Positions 45,873 to 54,461 of a DNA stretch of 64,000 nt are shown here, one piece after another. The stretch's first letter is position 1; each line of letters starts with the position of its first letter. The notes under the pieces were generated by a model, which was given only the letters and a program-made list of their open reading frames with translations, had not been told where the DNA came from and ran no database searches. The stretch spans positions 496,001 to 560,000 of the forward strand of contig NZ_RHQN01000003.1 in assembly GCF_003935425.1 (NCBI RefSeq), in the 5' to 3' direction. The position numbers were made by a program, and so were the translations under genes. The stretch is from Pseudomonas sp. v388 (GTDB taxonomy: Bacteria; Pseudomonadota; Gammaproteobacteria; Pseudomonadales; Pseudomonadaceae).

Positions 45873-47440
45873 CAGACAGGCTCCTGCGGGTTGGCTTGCA
45901 AGGGCACGCGCTGCGGCTTATCGACACGCTCGGCTTTGAACTTCAGCGCCGCCCAGGCGAGGAACAGGCCGGTGGCCAGTGCCGTCAGATCGAAGCCGGC
46001 CAGCGCCCAGTGACCGTGAACCACGGCATCGAGCAGATAGCCGACGTTACCGGTCAACAGGTCGAGCAGCGGCAGGCTGATGAACAGCAGCGCGCCCAAC
46101 CCCAGTTGCTCGCGCCAGCCCTGTGGCCCGTTACGCAGCGATGCGTGCAGAACGGCGAGCCCCCAGGTCATGAAGAACACGTTGATCTCCCAGTCGGCGC
46201 GCCCGGCCATCGCGACGGGCAACAGTCGGTTGGCCCAGAAGAAGGCAGCGACCGCGACCATCAGTCCCGCCATACTGGCGATATTGAGCACCTGCACCAA
46301 CCGCAGTTCGAACGGCAGCACGCCGCTCCTGGCATGCTTGAGCTGGCGCTTGCCCAGCCACATCACCAGACCGGTGCCGATCATCGCGGTGCCGGCAATA
46401 CCGAAGATGAAGTACAACCAGCGCATCAAGGGTCCGGCAAAATGGCCGGTGTGCAGGCCATACATCCCGCTGGAAATGAGCATCGGCAACGGCCGCCCCG
46501 GCACTTGGTCCTGCAACTCGCCGGTGGCGCCACTGAAAGTCAGTGCGCCGCCACGGTCCGGCACGATGCTGCCGCGATCATCCCGGGACAAGGTAACCGC
46601 GGCGGCAACATCCCCCGGATTACTGATGAACACGCGACCGACCCGGTCCCCTTCCCACCGCGCATCGGCGACCTTGAACAGCGGCGCGAGCGGCACCAGC
46701 GGCGCGGGCGTGCCTTGGGCCTTGACCATCTGGCCGGACGGGAACACCTCCTTGTAGAAAGCCTGGACATTGCCGTAACTGGACAGAATGCTCGCCGGCA
46801 TGACCATCGACATGAAGATCACCAGGCTGCTGTAAGTGATCATCAGGTGAAACGGCAAGGCCAGAATGCCCAGCGCGTTATGCCCATCCAGCCAGGAGCG
46901 CTGGCCTTTGCGCGGGCGGAAGGTGAAGAACTCCTTGAAGACTTTCTTGTGGACGATGATGCCGGTGATCAGCGTGATGAACATCACCATTGCCGCAGCC
47001 GTCGCCAGCCAGCGGCCCCAAGGGTTGGGCATCTGCAACTGGTAGTGGAAGCGATAGAAAAAGTCGCCGCCTCGGGTAGCGCGGGCCTGCACTTCGGTGC
47101 CGGTCTGCGGGTCGAGCAACGCGCGCTTGAAATTGCTGCGCTGGCCCGCCTTGCCTTCCGGCAGCCAACCGACCGACAAGCCAGGGGTGCGCTCGTCAGG
47201 CATGGAGATGAACCAGCGCGACGCACCGGCGGCATGCTGTTGCAGGTAATGCTGGGCAACCTGGATGCTGGCGGCGCCATCAATGGCACGCAGCGGAATT
47301 TCCGGCTGCATCCATTGGCTGATTTCGTCCTTGAAATACGACAAGGTGCCGGTCAGGAAAATCGCGAACAGCAGCCAGCCGAACAACAGTCCGATCCAGG
47401 TATGCAGCCAGGCCATGGCCTGGCGAAAGCCCTCCTTCAT
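45872..47440 (-). CDS. PepSY-associated TM domain protein (putative ferric-siderophore reductase)
   Basis: A 522-residue inner-membrane protein with helices at the N-terminus (WLHTWIGLLFGWLLFAIFLTG) and further helices at about residues 180-205, 225-250, 370-400 and in the C-terminal third, with a large periplasmic part between. Histidines in the helices are typical of this family, some members of which reduce iron-siderophore complexes. The ATG at 47440 (MKEGFRQAM) overlaps the DUF3649 stop in an ATGA junction. The context, facing fecI across a Fur-box-like site, supports a role in iron uptake. Confidence 0.85.
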   Translation of the reverse strand: MKEGFRQAMAWLHTWIGLLFGWLLFAIFLTGTLSYFKDEISQWMQPEIPLRAIDGAASIQVAQHYLQQHAAGASRWFISMPDERTPGLSVGWLPEGKAGQRSNFKRALLDPQTGTEVQARATRGGDFFYRFHYQLQMPNPWGRWLATAAAMVMFITLITGIIVHKKVFKEFFTFRPRKGQRSWLDGHNALGILALPFHLMITYSSLVIFMSMVMPASILSSYGNVQAFYKEVFPSGQMVKAQGTPAPLVPLAPLFKVADARWEGDRVGRVFISNPGDVAAAVTLSRDDRGSIVPDRGGALTFSGATGELQDQVPGRPLPMLISSGMYGLHTGHFAGPLMRWLYFIFGIAGTAMIGTGLVMWLGKRQLKHARSGVLPFELRLVQVLNIASMAGLMVAVAAFFWANRLLPVAMAGRADWEINVFFMTWGLAVLHASLRNGPQGWREQLGLGALLFISLPLLDLLTGNVGYLLDAVVHGHWALAGFDLTALATGLFLAWAALKFKAERVDKPQRVPLQANPQEPV

Positions 47441-47787
47441 GACCACCACCGGGCACAGCAATAGGCCGCGCCAAGCACAGCGCTGGGGATCAGCACGCCA
47501 ATCCAGGCACGCCAGGCCGAACGACAGGCGAAGCACCACAACACCGCGCCCAGGTAGACCAGAAACGACAACATCATCGAGGTAACCACTGCTTCGGCCC
47601 GCGCCATGGGCAACCAATGGGCAAGGCAGACACTGGAAACCGAGGCCAGCAGGTAGCCGGCAAATACCGCAGCCAGGGATCGTGATGCCACGGCCAGACG
47701 ATAGGCGATCGTTACGCCCTTGGTTTGCGCCTTGGCTTTGACACGGGGTTTGTCGACCATCGGGCTGCTTATAGAGGTGGCGTCCAT
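47437..47787 (-). CDS. DUF3649-like membrane protein
   Basis: A 116-residue protein with a hydrophilic N-terminus and three helices (about residues 33-55, 62-82 and 90-108); RLAVASRSLAAVFAGYLLAS fits DUF3649 as I recall it. The ATG at 47787 is chosen for AAAGG 7 bases upstream; a further in-frame ATG at 47853 would overlap the Fur-box-like site. It is the first gene of the leftward iron-linked operon and overlaps the PepSY gene by 4 bases. Function unknown. Confidence 0.78.
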   Translation of the reverse strand: MDATSISSPMVDKPRVKAKAQTKGVTIAYRLAVASRSLAAVFAGYLLASVSSVCLAHWLPMARAEAVVTSMMLSFLVYLGAVLWCFACRSAWRAWIGVLIPSAVLGAAYCCARWWS

Positions 47788-47854
47788 CAGTGAACCTTTA
47801 CCGATCCATGAAACCGTTGTCGCCGGCCATGAGGAAGCGGGCGAAGACGGCAAT

Positions 47855-47873
47855 ATTAATGATAAATATTCTC
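47855..47873. promoter_or_regulatory. Fur-box-like site between the PepSY operon and fecI
   Basis: ATTAATGATAAATATTCTC agrees with the 19-bp Fur consensus GATAATGATAATCATTATC at 14 positions. It lies 62 bases upstream of fecI and 68 bases upstream of the DUF3649 gene, so one site could repress both directions when iron is sufficient. Confidence 0.65.
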
Positions 47874-47934
47874 ATACGCAAAAGAGTCTGCCAGAATCCG
47901 CAGCCTCTGGAGTTCCCGTGGATCGTTCCTGGTG

Positions 47935-48438
47935 ATGCCTTTCACTCATTCCGCCCTCAATGCCACTGTCGACAGCCTGTACCGGGCGCATAACGTCTGG
48001 CTGACGACCTGGCTGCGACGCAGGCTCGGCTGCCCGCACAGCGCAAAGGATCTGGCTCAGGACACCTTCATCAAGGTACTGCTGGCTCGCGATACACCGC
48101 AGGTCATCGAGCCGCGCGCATTCCTCACGACCATCGCCAAGCGCGTGCTGTGCAACCATTTCCGACGCCAGGACCTTGAGCGCGCCTATTACCAGGCATT
48201 GGCCGAACTGCCGGAAGCGGTGGCGCCTTCGGAAGAAGAGCGGGCAATCATTCTCGAAACCCTTGTCGAACTGGATCTGCGACTGGATGGCTTGCCGATT
48301 CTCGTGAAACGAGCGTTCCTGTTGTCGCAGGTCGACGGCCTGAGTCATGGCGCGATTGCCGCCGAGCTGGGTATTTCAATCGCGACGGTCAAACGTCATT
48401 TGAACAAGGCTGCGTTGCGCTGCTACTTCGCACTATGA
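47935..48438 (+). CDS. fecI: FecI-type extracytoplasmic-function sigma factor
   Basis: A 167-residue ECF sigma factor that directs transcription of an iron-uptake receptor gene after a signal from the cell surface. Region 2 (VDSLYRAHNVWLTTWLRRRL...DLAQDTFIKVL) and region 4 (VDGLSHGAIAAELGISIATV) are complete. The start is either ATG at 47935 or the GTG one codon earlier; neither has a strong Shine-Dalgarno. It overlaps fecR by an ATGA junction. It lies downstream of the Fur-box-like site, so iron limits it. Symbol by family role, not by proof of citrate specificity. Confidence 0.88.
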   Translation: MPFTHSALNATVDSLYRAHNVWLTTWLRRRLGCPHSAKDLAQDTFIKVLLARDTPQVIEPRAFLTTIAKRVLCNHFRRQDLERAYYQALAELPEAVAPSEEERAIILETLVELDLRLDGLPILVKRAFLLSQVDGLSHGAIAAELGISIATVKRHLNKAALRCYFAL

Positions 48439-49412
48439 CCATGAATGGCGAATCCCTGAACAAATCCGATATTTCCCCGACCGTTGCCCGGCAAGCGGTG
48501 GACTGGCTGCTGGAAATCCAGGAAGCTCCGTTGCAGGGCGCACGCCAGCTGGCCTGGCAGCAATGGCTCAACGGCAACGCTGAACACCAGCGGGCCTGGG
48601 CACATATTCAGCGAGTCAATCAGCGCCTGAGTGGCTTGTCGTCACCGCTGGCCCACGCCACGCTCAACGCTCCCAAGAGCGACAGCCGGCGTCAGGCGCT
48701 GAAACTGTTATTGCTGCTGGGCGCCGGTTCGGCAGTGGGCTGGAGCCTGCGAGACCGGATCGCGCTGCAACCGATGTTCGCCGACCTCGACAGCGGCGTG
48801 GGTGAGCGACGCAAAGTGGAACTGGACGATGGCAGTCTGTTGCACCTCAACACGGCCAGTGCCGTGGATGTGCATTTCGACGCACAGCAACGGTTGATCA
48901 AGCTGTTGCAGGGCGAGATTCTGATGACCGTCGCCGACGATCCTCGCCCGCTACGCTTGGCGACGGCCGAAGGCTTGATCCACGCGGCGTCCGGCGCCGG
49001 CCGCTTCGACGTCCGTCAGCGTGAAGGCCGCACGCAACTGGCGGTGTTCGGCGGCAGCCTGTTGATCAACCCCGCAGCCAGAACCGGCGGCGGTCTACCG
49101 CTTCAGGCCGGCCAGCAAATCACGTTCAGTCGCGAAGGTTGGGACAGCATCCGCCCGCTGGACGCCGGCAGCGGTGCCTGGGCGGACGGCATGCTGGTGG
49201 CCTCGCGCATGCGCCTGGCGGATTTCCTCGACGAGCTGGGCCGCTATCGACGCGGGCGTTTGCAGTGCGACGCCAAAGTCGCTGACCTGCTGATTTCCGG
49301 CAGCTACCCGCTGGCCGACAGCGAGCGCATCCTCGACCTGCTCGAACAGGCCCTGCCGGTGCGCGTGCAGCGCTTTACCCGGTATTGGGTGAACGTGCAG
49401 GCCAGGGTCTGA
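48435..49412 (+). CDS. fecR: FecR-type anti-sigma factor / signal transducer
   Basis: A 325-residue inner-membrane regulator. A cytoplasmic N-terminal domain (about residues 1-75, including VARQAVDWLLEIQEAP and LAWQQWLNGNAEHQRAWAHI) is followed by one membrane helix at about 82-98 and a FecR periplasmic domain (RKVELDDGSLLHLNTASAVDV). It relays the receptor's signal to the sigma factor encoded just before it. The gene overlaps fecI by 4 bases; 243 bases with a REP arm follow before the receptor gene. Confidence 0.9.
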   Translation: MTMNGESLNKSDISPTVARQAVDWLLEIQEAPLQGARQLAWQQWLNGNAEHQRAWAHIQRVNQRLSGLSSPLAHATLNAPKSDSRRQALKLLLLLGAGSAVGWSLRDRIALQPMFADLDSGVGERRKVELDDGSLLHLNTASAVDVHFDAQQRLIKLLQGEILMTVADDPRPLRLATAEGLIHAASGAGRFDVRQREGRTQLAVFGGSLLINPAARTGGGLPLQAGQQITFSREGWDSIRPLDAGSGAWADGMLVASRMRLADFLDELGRYRRGRLQCDAKVADLLISGSYPLADSERILDLLEQALPVRVQRFTRYWVNVQARV

Positions 49413-49447
49413 AGCAGGTCTGGGCTTCAAACCCTGCGTGGGCCTGT

Positions 49448-49480
49448 GGGAGTGAGCTTGCTCGCGACGAGGGCAGTACA
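49448..49480. repeat. Single REP arm between fecR and the receptor gene
   Basis: CTGTGGGAGTGAGCTTGCTC with GCGACGAGGGCAG directly after is a single REP copy with an internal GAGCTTGCTC dyad, 36 bases past fecR. A partner arm is not visible nearby. The remaining gap up to the receptor ATG holds nothing else I can name. Confidence 0.7.
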
Positions 49481-49655
49481 TCCGCCACAGTTCCAGCGGC
49501 TGATACATGGCTGTCGCCAGCAAGCTGCCTTTCACAGAAAAGCGCATCACAGTGGCTGCACCTCTGCAAAAAGATCCGATCTGGATGAGCCGTTTGCCCA
49601 CCCTCGCGTGACAGACAGGAAAAGCACCTCACTCTCCCGGTCAAAGGACTCCCGC

Positions 49656-52007
49656 ATGTCAGCCCGCCCTACCCAACTTTCCCCGCTGGTTCGCGCTTTG
49701 CGTCACGTGCTGTTCGGCGCCAGCCTGTCGTTCGGCGGCCTGTCGATGGCCCATGCCGCTGACGCCGCGCCCAAGGTCTACCACATTGCACCCAGCGAAC
49801 TGGAAACGGCGCTGACGCAGTTCGGCCGGGAATCGGGCGCGTTGATTTCCTATGGCTCACAAGTTACCAGCGGCCTGAAAAGCCGCGGTCTGGAGGGTCA
49901 GTACACCACCGAGCAAGCCCTGAACGCGCTACTGGAAGGCACCGGCCTGCAGGCTCGCGCCGACGGCGCCGATGGCTTTACTCTGCAACCGGCCGGCGCA
50001 CCGGCCAGCGGGCCTATCGAACTGGGCGCCTCGACCGTGGTGGGTGACTGGCTGGGCGATGCACAGCAGACCGACGTGTTCGAGCATCCCGGCGCCCGGG
50101 ACGTGATCCGTCGCGAAGAATTCGAGCGCGTCGGCGCCACATCGGCCCGCGAGGTGCTGAATCGCATTCCCGGCGTCAACGCGCCGGACAACAACGGCAC
50201 CGGCAGCCACGACATGGCGCTGAACTTCGGCATTCGCGGCCTCAACCCGCGCCTGGCTTCACGCTCGACAGTATTGATGGACGGCATTCCAGTGCCGTTT
50301 GCGCCGTATGGCCAGCCGCAGCTTTCGTTCGCACCGATCAGTATGGGCAACATGGACGCCGTGGACGTGGTGCGCGGCGGCGGCGCGGTGCGTTACGGCC
50401 CGCAGAATGTCGGCGGCATCGTCAACTTCGTGACCCGTGCCATTCCCGATGAGCCCACGCTCAAAGGCGGCATCCAGACCGAAACCAGCCCGTCGTCCAG
50501 CCGCGACGGCTTCAAGACCACCGGCAACCTGCTCGCCGGCGGCACGGCCGATAACGGACTGGGCGGCGCGCTTCTGTATTCCGGCGTGCGCGGCGGGGAC
50601 TGGCGTGAGCACAGCGATACGCAGATCGACGACCTGATCCTCAAGGGCAAATACCAGATCGACGAGGCCAACAGCCTCAATGCCATGGCCCAGTATTACG
50701 AAGGTGAGGCGCAGATGCCCGGCGGCTTGAGCGTCGCGGACTACGACGCCGACCGCTACCAATCCACGCGTCTGAAAGACAAGTTCTGGGGGCGCCGCAC
50801 GCTGGTCAACCTGGGTTATCGCTACGAGCAGGACGCCCGGGTGTTCACCGCCAACACCTTCTTCACCAAAACCCTGCGCAGCGGTTATCTGGATCAGGCC
50901 AGCTTTGTTTCGCTGTCGCCTCGCGAATACTGGGTGCGCGGCCTGGAAACCCGTTTCTCCCAAGGCTTTGCGCTGGGCGAGACCTGGCATGAAGTCGGCG
51001 TCGGCTACCGTTACGTCAACGAAGCCGGGCATGAGATGCGCTATCGCGAGCCGGTCAATGGCGACCTGCCGACCACCGCCAGCCGCAACGACCGCGACAC
51101 CCGCGGCTCCACCGAGGCCAACGCGTTCTACCTCGACGACCGCATCGATATCGGCAAGTGGACCATCACTCCAGGCGTTCGCTACGAGCGGATCGACACT
51201 GCGCAGAACAACAATCTGACCAACGTCAAATACCAGGGCGACTACCACACCGCACTGCCGGCGCTGAACGTGCTGTACCACCTGACCGACACCTGGAACC
51301 TGTACGCCAATACCGAGGGTTCGTTCGGCAGCGTGCAGTACAGCCAGATGCCCAATCGTGTCACCGGCGGCCAGGTCAAGCCGGAAAAAGCCCGCACCTG
51401 GGAATTGGGAACGCGCTATGACAACGGTCACCTGAAAGCGGAAATCGGCGCGTTCCTGATCAACTTCGACAACCAGTACGAGAGCAACCAGACCAACGAT
51501 TCGGTGATTGCACGGGGTGAAACGCGGCATCAAGGCATCGAGACCAGCGTCAACTACGCCCTCGACGGCTTGAGTCCGGCACTGGCCGGCTTTGACGTGT
51601 ACGCCAGCTACGCGTTCGTGGATGCGACCATTCGTGAAGACGGCGCCAACCAGGGTAATCGCGTGCCGTTTTCTTCCCGTCACAAGGGCACCCTGGGCGT
51701 GGCTTACACCGAAGGGCCGTGGAAGCTGAACCTGGACAGCGCGTTCCAGAGCGATCAGTTCGCGGACAACGCCAATACTTCCGCTGAAAGCGCCGACGGC
51801 AGTACCGGCAAGATTCCCGGCTACATGCTGTTCAGCACCCGCGCTGCCTACGACTTCGGGCCGCACATGTCTGACCTCAACGTGGCGGTCGGGGTGAAGA
51901 ACCTGTTCAACCGCGAATATTTCACCCGCTCATTCGACGACAACAACAAGGGCAAATACGCAGGCGAACCACGCACGCTGTATGTACAGACGTCAGTCGC
52001 ATTCTGA
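49656..52007 (+). CDS. fecA: FecA-like TonB-dependent receptor with N-terminal signalling domain
   Basis: A 783-residue outer-membrane receptor for a ferric complex. The signal peptide ends near AHA (about residue 34). An STN signalling domain follows (about 45-105, VYHIAPSELETALTQFGRES), then the plug with LMDGIPVPFAPYGQPQLSF and VRGGGAVRYGPQNVGGIVNF, which closely recall E. coli FecA, then the 22-strand barrel ending in VQTSVAF with C-terminal Phe. The ATG at 49656 has AAAGGACT upstream. The STN domain explains the fecI-fecR genes just before. Ferric citrate is the likely ligand by resemblance; another ferric chelate is possible. Confidence 0.85.
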   Translation: MSARPTQLSPLVRALRHVLFGASLSFGGLSMAHAADAAPKVYHIAPSELETALTQFGRESGALISYGSQVTSGLKSRGLEGQYTTEQALNALLEGTGLQARADGADGFTLQPAGAPASGPIELGASTVVGDWLGDAQQTDVFEHPGARDVIRREEFERVGATSAREVLNRIPGVNAPDNNGTGSHDMALNFGIRGLNPRLASRSTVLMDGIPVPFAPYGQPQLSFAPISMGNMDAVDVVRGGGAVRYGPQNVGGIVNFVTRAIPDEPTLKGGIQTETSPSSSRDGFKTTGNLLAGGTADNGLGGALLYSGVRGGDWREHSDTQIDDLILKGKYQIDEANSLNAMAQYYEGEAQMPGGLSVADYDADRYQSTRLKDKFWGRRTLVNLGYRYEQDARVFTANTFFTKTLRSGYLDQASFVSLSPREYWVRGLETRFSQGFALGETWHEVGVGYRYVNEAGHEMRYREPVNGDLPTTASRNDRDTRGSTEANAFYLDDRIDIGKWTITPGVRYERIDTAQNNNLTNVKYQGDYHTALPALNVLYHLTDTWNLYANTEGSFGSVQYSQMPNRVTGGQVKPEKARTWELGTRYDNGHLKAEIGAFLINFDNQYESNQTNDSVIARGETRHQGIETSVNYALDGLSPALAGFDVYASYAFVDATIREDGANQGNRVPFSSRHKGTLGVAYTEGPWKLNLDSAFQSDQFADNANTSAESADGSTGKIPGYMLFSTRAAYDFGPHMSDLNVAVGVKNLFNREYFTRSFDDNNKGKYAGEPRTLYVQTSVAF

Positions 52008-52258
52008 TTCAAGAAATCTACGAACAGCGCCCCGCGCTATCGGAACTCGCCGCAAACCCCCGGCGCCGCGGGGGCGGGCGACTACGACCTCGCCAGTGAC
52101 CGATAGTTGCGGCAAGCGTGCTGCGAAATATTTCTTACATATAGGGGGTTGAATTGTTGTGCGGCCGGCGCCAACACTGTGAATGAGCGCACACGACATC
52201 GACTCTCGACGAGTCGGACATCCAGCCTCAGACGAGCAAGCCCAAATAAGGATTAACT

Positions 52259-52684
52259 ATGCAAATCCAGGTCAACAGCGATAATCACATCGAAAGCAGT
52301 ATCCGACTGGAGGAGTGGGTTCGTACCACCGTTGAAAGCACGCTCGATAAATACGACGAATATCTGACCCGCGTGGAAGTGCACATCCGCGACGAGAACG
52401 GCGACAAGCCAGGCCCGCACGACATCAAGTGCCAGATGGAAGCCCGGCCGAAAGGTCACCAGCCCATTTCCGTTTCCCACAAGGCTGACACAGTGGATCA
52501 GGCCGTGGACGGCGCCGCCGTCAAGCTGGATCACGCGCTTGAGCATCTGATCGGCAAACTGCGCGACAAACGTGGCGCACCCGCCACCCCGGACCTGGAG
52601 CCGGTAGGTGAAAGCGCCGATGCGTTGCTGGAAGAGGAATTCCTTGAGAAGGAACAGGAGAAAGAAGCCGCCCGCCTGGCATGA
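52259..52684 (+). CDS. HPF/RaiA-like ribosome-associated protein
   Basis: A 141-residue protein that resembles the ribosome hibernation factor family, which binds the 30S subunit in stationary phase. VRTTVESTLDKYDEYLTRVEVHIRDENGD fits the beta-alpha fold's start, and DTVDQAVDGAAVKLDHALEHLIGKLRDKRG fits its second helix. The C-terminal 25 residues are very acidic and coiled-coil-like (EEEFLEKEQEKEAA). AAGGA precedes the ATG. It stands alone, followed by a terminator. The match is weaker than a true hpf, so a divergent paralog is likely. Confidence 0.72.
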   Translation: MQIQVNSDNHIESSIRLEEWVRTTVESTLDKYDEYLTRVEVHIRDENGDKPGPHDIKCQMEARPKGHQPISVSHKADTVDQAVDGAAVKLDHALEHLIGKLRDKRGAPATPDLEPVGESADALLEEEFLEKEQEKEAARLA

Positions 52685-53050
52685 TGCGGACCGGTGACAA
52701 CCAAGGGCGACCCCGACAGGGCTCGCCCTTTTTATATGGCGACGTTCTTTGGCCCTGCCGGTTCTGTGGGAGCGAGCCGCCACAGGCGACGTGCACCACA
52801 ACAGGTCGTCCTGCCAGATGTGCACAAATTTTCACCCTTGGCTTCCGCATGAAACAGCCCGGCTCTCCCGCAAAACAGGCACCTGCCAATCTGGCCCGAA
52901 CCATGCAACACCACCTTGCAACCCATCATGGCACTGGCCGTCTTTTGTTTGACCAGGCTCCAGGAGTGAGCCCAACCCCGATGAGCGGTTGAGAACTAAA
53001 GGAACTGAGACTCGGTCAACTTATGCAGAACCATTGAGCAGGTAACGAAA
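52685..53050. other. Intergenic region after the HPF-like gene
   Basis: This 366-base stretch contains the terminator at 52703-52733, a partial REP arm (CTGTGGGAGCGAGC, about 52764-52777) and the upstream region of the DUF3509-like gene. No supported gene was found. The three short open frames here lack start signals and family resemblance. Confidence 0.5.
52703..52733 (+). terminator. Rho-independent terminator after the HPF-like gene
   Basis: AAGGGCGA (52703-52710) pairs perfectly with TCGCCCTT (52723-52730), extended by a T-run to 52733. It lies 19 bases past the stop codon. Confidence 0.88.
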
Positions 53051-53380
53051 ATGGACAATCCTTTTCAAATGATCACGGACACTTTCCACCCCGAATATCG
53101 GGTCAACCTCAGTATTCAGGGACTGGACGGCAGCATCATGCTGACCCTCTCCAACGAGGACGGCATGGTTGCCAAGCGCTTGATCAGCGCCTCGCAGCTC
53201 AATGACCCGGACAAGCTCAAGCGTCTGATTGAAAGTGTGCAGTTCGGCATCGCCATCGAGCAGGGTGACAGCGCCATCAAGGTACTGGCCGCCATGACTG
53301 ACAGCCTGACACCCAAACCCCTGCCCCCGTCGCCCCGCGACTGGATGCGCGGCCGCTCGAATCTTTCGGTGGGTATCTGA
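53051..53380 (+). CDS. DUF3509-like protein
   Basis: A 109-residue cytoplasmic protein. MDNPFQMITDTFHPEYRVNLS and the following GLDGSIMLTLSNEDG are what I recall of DUF3509, a family found almost only in Pseudomonas. No motif suggests a reaction. The C-terminal PLPPSPRDWMRG looks flexible. No Shine-Dalgarno stands out beyond GCAGG 9 bases before the ATG. It is probably monocistronic and convergent with the psiE-like gene. Confidence 0.72.
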   Translation: MDNPFQMITDTFHPEYRVNLSIQGLDGSIMLTLSNEDGMVAKRLISASQLNDPDKLKRLIESVQFGIAIEQGDSAIKVLAAMTDSLTPKPLPPSPRDWMRGRSNLSVGI

Positions 53381-53415
53381 AAGCCGGCATCCAAACGATG
53401 CCGGCCGGATGAACA

Positions 53416-53904
53416 TCAGATCTCGCCCTTCTCCTCGGTCACAGCGCCTTTGACGCCGCTGGACGGGTCGGGAATCTTGGCGGAAGGGTATTTGTAAGAG
53501 GCGTAGCGCACCACCAGAATGGCAAACGCCAGCAGCAGAATACCGCCACACAGGTAGATGATGCCGATGTCGGGCGGGTTGTGGTGCGAGACATCCGAAA
53601 TCAGCAGTCGGGTCAGCGCGGTGATCGCCACGTAGATCAGAAAGCGCACCGGCATGTGGTTGGTCTTGAAATAAATCCCCGTCATCGCCCCCAGTTCGAG
53701 GTAGATGAACAGCAGCAGAATGTCATCGACCGTGACATTGCCCTTCTCCACCATCCCTAGAAACGCCACGATGGACGCCCAGGCGGTGATGGCGCCGATG
53801 GCAAACAGTGCCAGGAAATGAAAACTCTCCACGCACAGGTTGCCCAGCGACTCGGCCTGCGAATGCACTCTGCCGCGCATTTTTTCTGCCCATTTGTTTC
53901 CCAT
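53416..53904 (-). CDS. PsiE-like membrane protein
   Basis: A 162-residue inner-membrane protein with four helices (about residues 27-50, 60-80, 86-105 and 112-135). FLALFAIGAITAWASIVAFL and LLLFIYLELGAMTGIYFKT resemble the phosphate-starvation-inducible PsiE family. Function unknown in general; no Pho box was searched successfully by eye. It is divergent from yebG, with 258 bases between. Confidence 0.8.
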   Translation of the reverse strand: MGNKWAEKMRGRVHSQAESLGNLCVESFHFLALFAIGAITAWASIVAFLGMVEKGNVTVDDILLLFIYLELGAMTGIYFKTNHMPVRFLIYVAITALTRLLISDVSHHNPPDIGIIYLCGGILLLAFAILVVRYASYKYPSAKIPDPSSGVKGAVTEEKGEI

Positions 53905-54107
53905 GACTCGCTACCCCTGAACCTTCATATGTGCCGACAGAAAACTGGCGGCCGATCACGCCGATACGCGCGCACGCTTTGTAAAGCAGAAACGGGGCCA
54001 TCGGCTATGGTTGAGAGCGCGACCGGTTGTCGCAAGGCACACCTGCCCGCAAAAAAAGATGCGGCAATGCCACTATCCATCGCCGCAGGAATGGCTTATG
54101 CTGGACA

Positions 54108-54123
54108 CTGTATAAAGATACAG
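54108..54123. promoter_or_regulatory. LexA (SOS) box upstream of yebG
   Basis: CTGTATAAAGATACAG fits the CTGT-N8-ACAG LexA operator exactly, 39 bases upstream of the yebG ATG. SOS induction by DNA damage is expected from this and is known for yebG in other bacteria. Confidence 0.9.
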
Positions 54124-54162
54124 TAATCGCTAAATTTATCGCAAAGGCATGTGAGGTGGTGA

Positions 54163-54423
54163 ATGGCCGTCGAAGTGGTATACCGCAGCAGCCGAGATCT
54201 GGAGCGTTTGTTCATGGATAAAGCCGAAGCTGATCGTCATGACAAAATGCTCGAACTCGCTGAACTGCTCGCAACCGTGTTGGGCAAGGCTGTTCCGTCG
54301 CTGACGGAAGCCCAGGTGGAAGAAGCCGGCATCTACATGGCGAAGAATCGCGACGTGTTCGCCCGGGCTTTCAAGAACCAGCCGGACGCATTGAACGAGT
54401 TGCTGGCCGATTCTGCCGAATAA
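54163..54423 (+). CDS. yebG: YebG-family DNA-damage-inducible protein
   Basis: An 86-residue SOS-regulated protein of unknown biochemical role. MAVEVVYRSSRDLERLFMDK is the family's typical start, and the protein is mostly helical with an acidic C-terminus. A perfect LexA box lies just upstream, and GTGAGGTGG precedes the ATG. Convergent with the E2 gene, 38 bases away. Confidence 0.92.
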   Translation: MAVEVVYRSSRDLERLFMDKAEADRHDKMLELAELLATVLGKAVPSLTEAQVEEAGIYMAKNRDVFARAFKNQPDALNELLADSAE

Positions 54424-54461
54424 CGCGATCGGCAATCCGCGATGCCGAACTTGCCTCGTTT

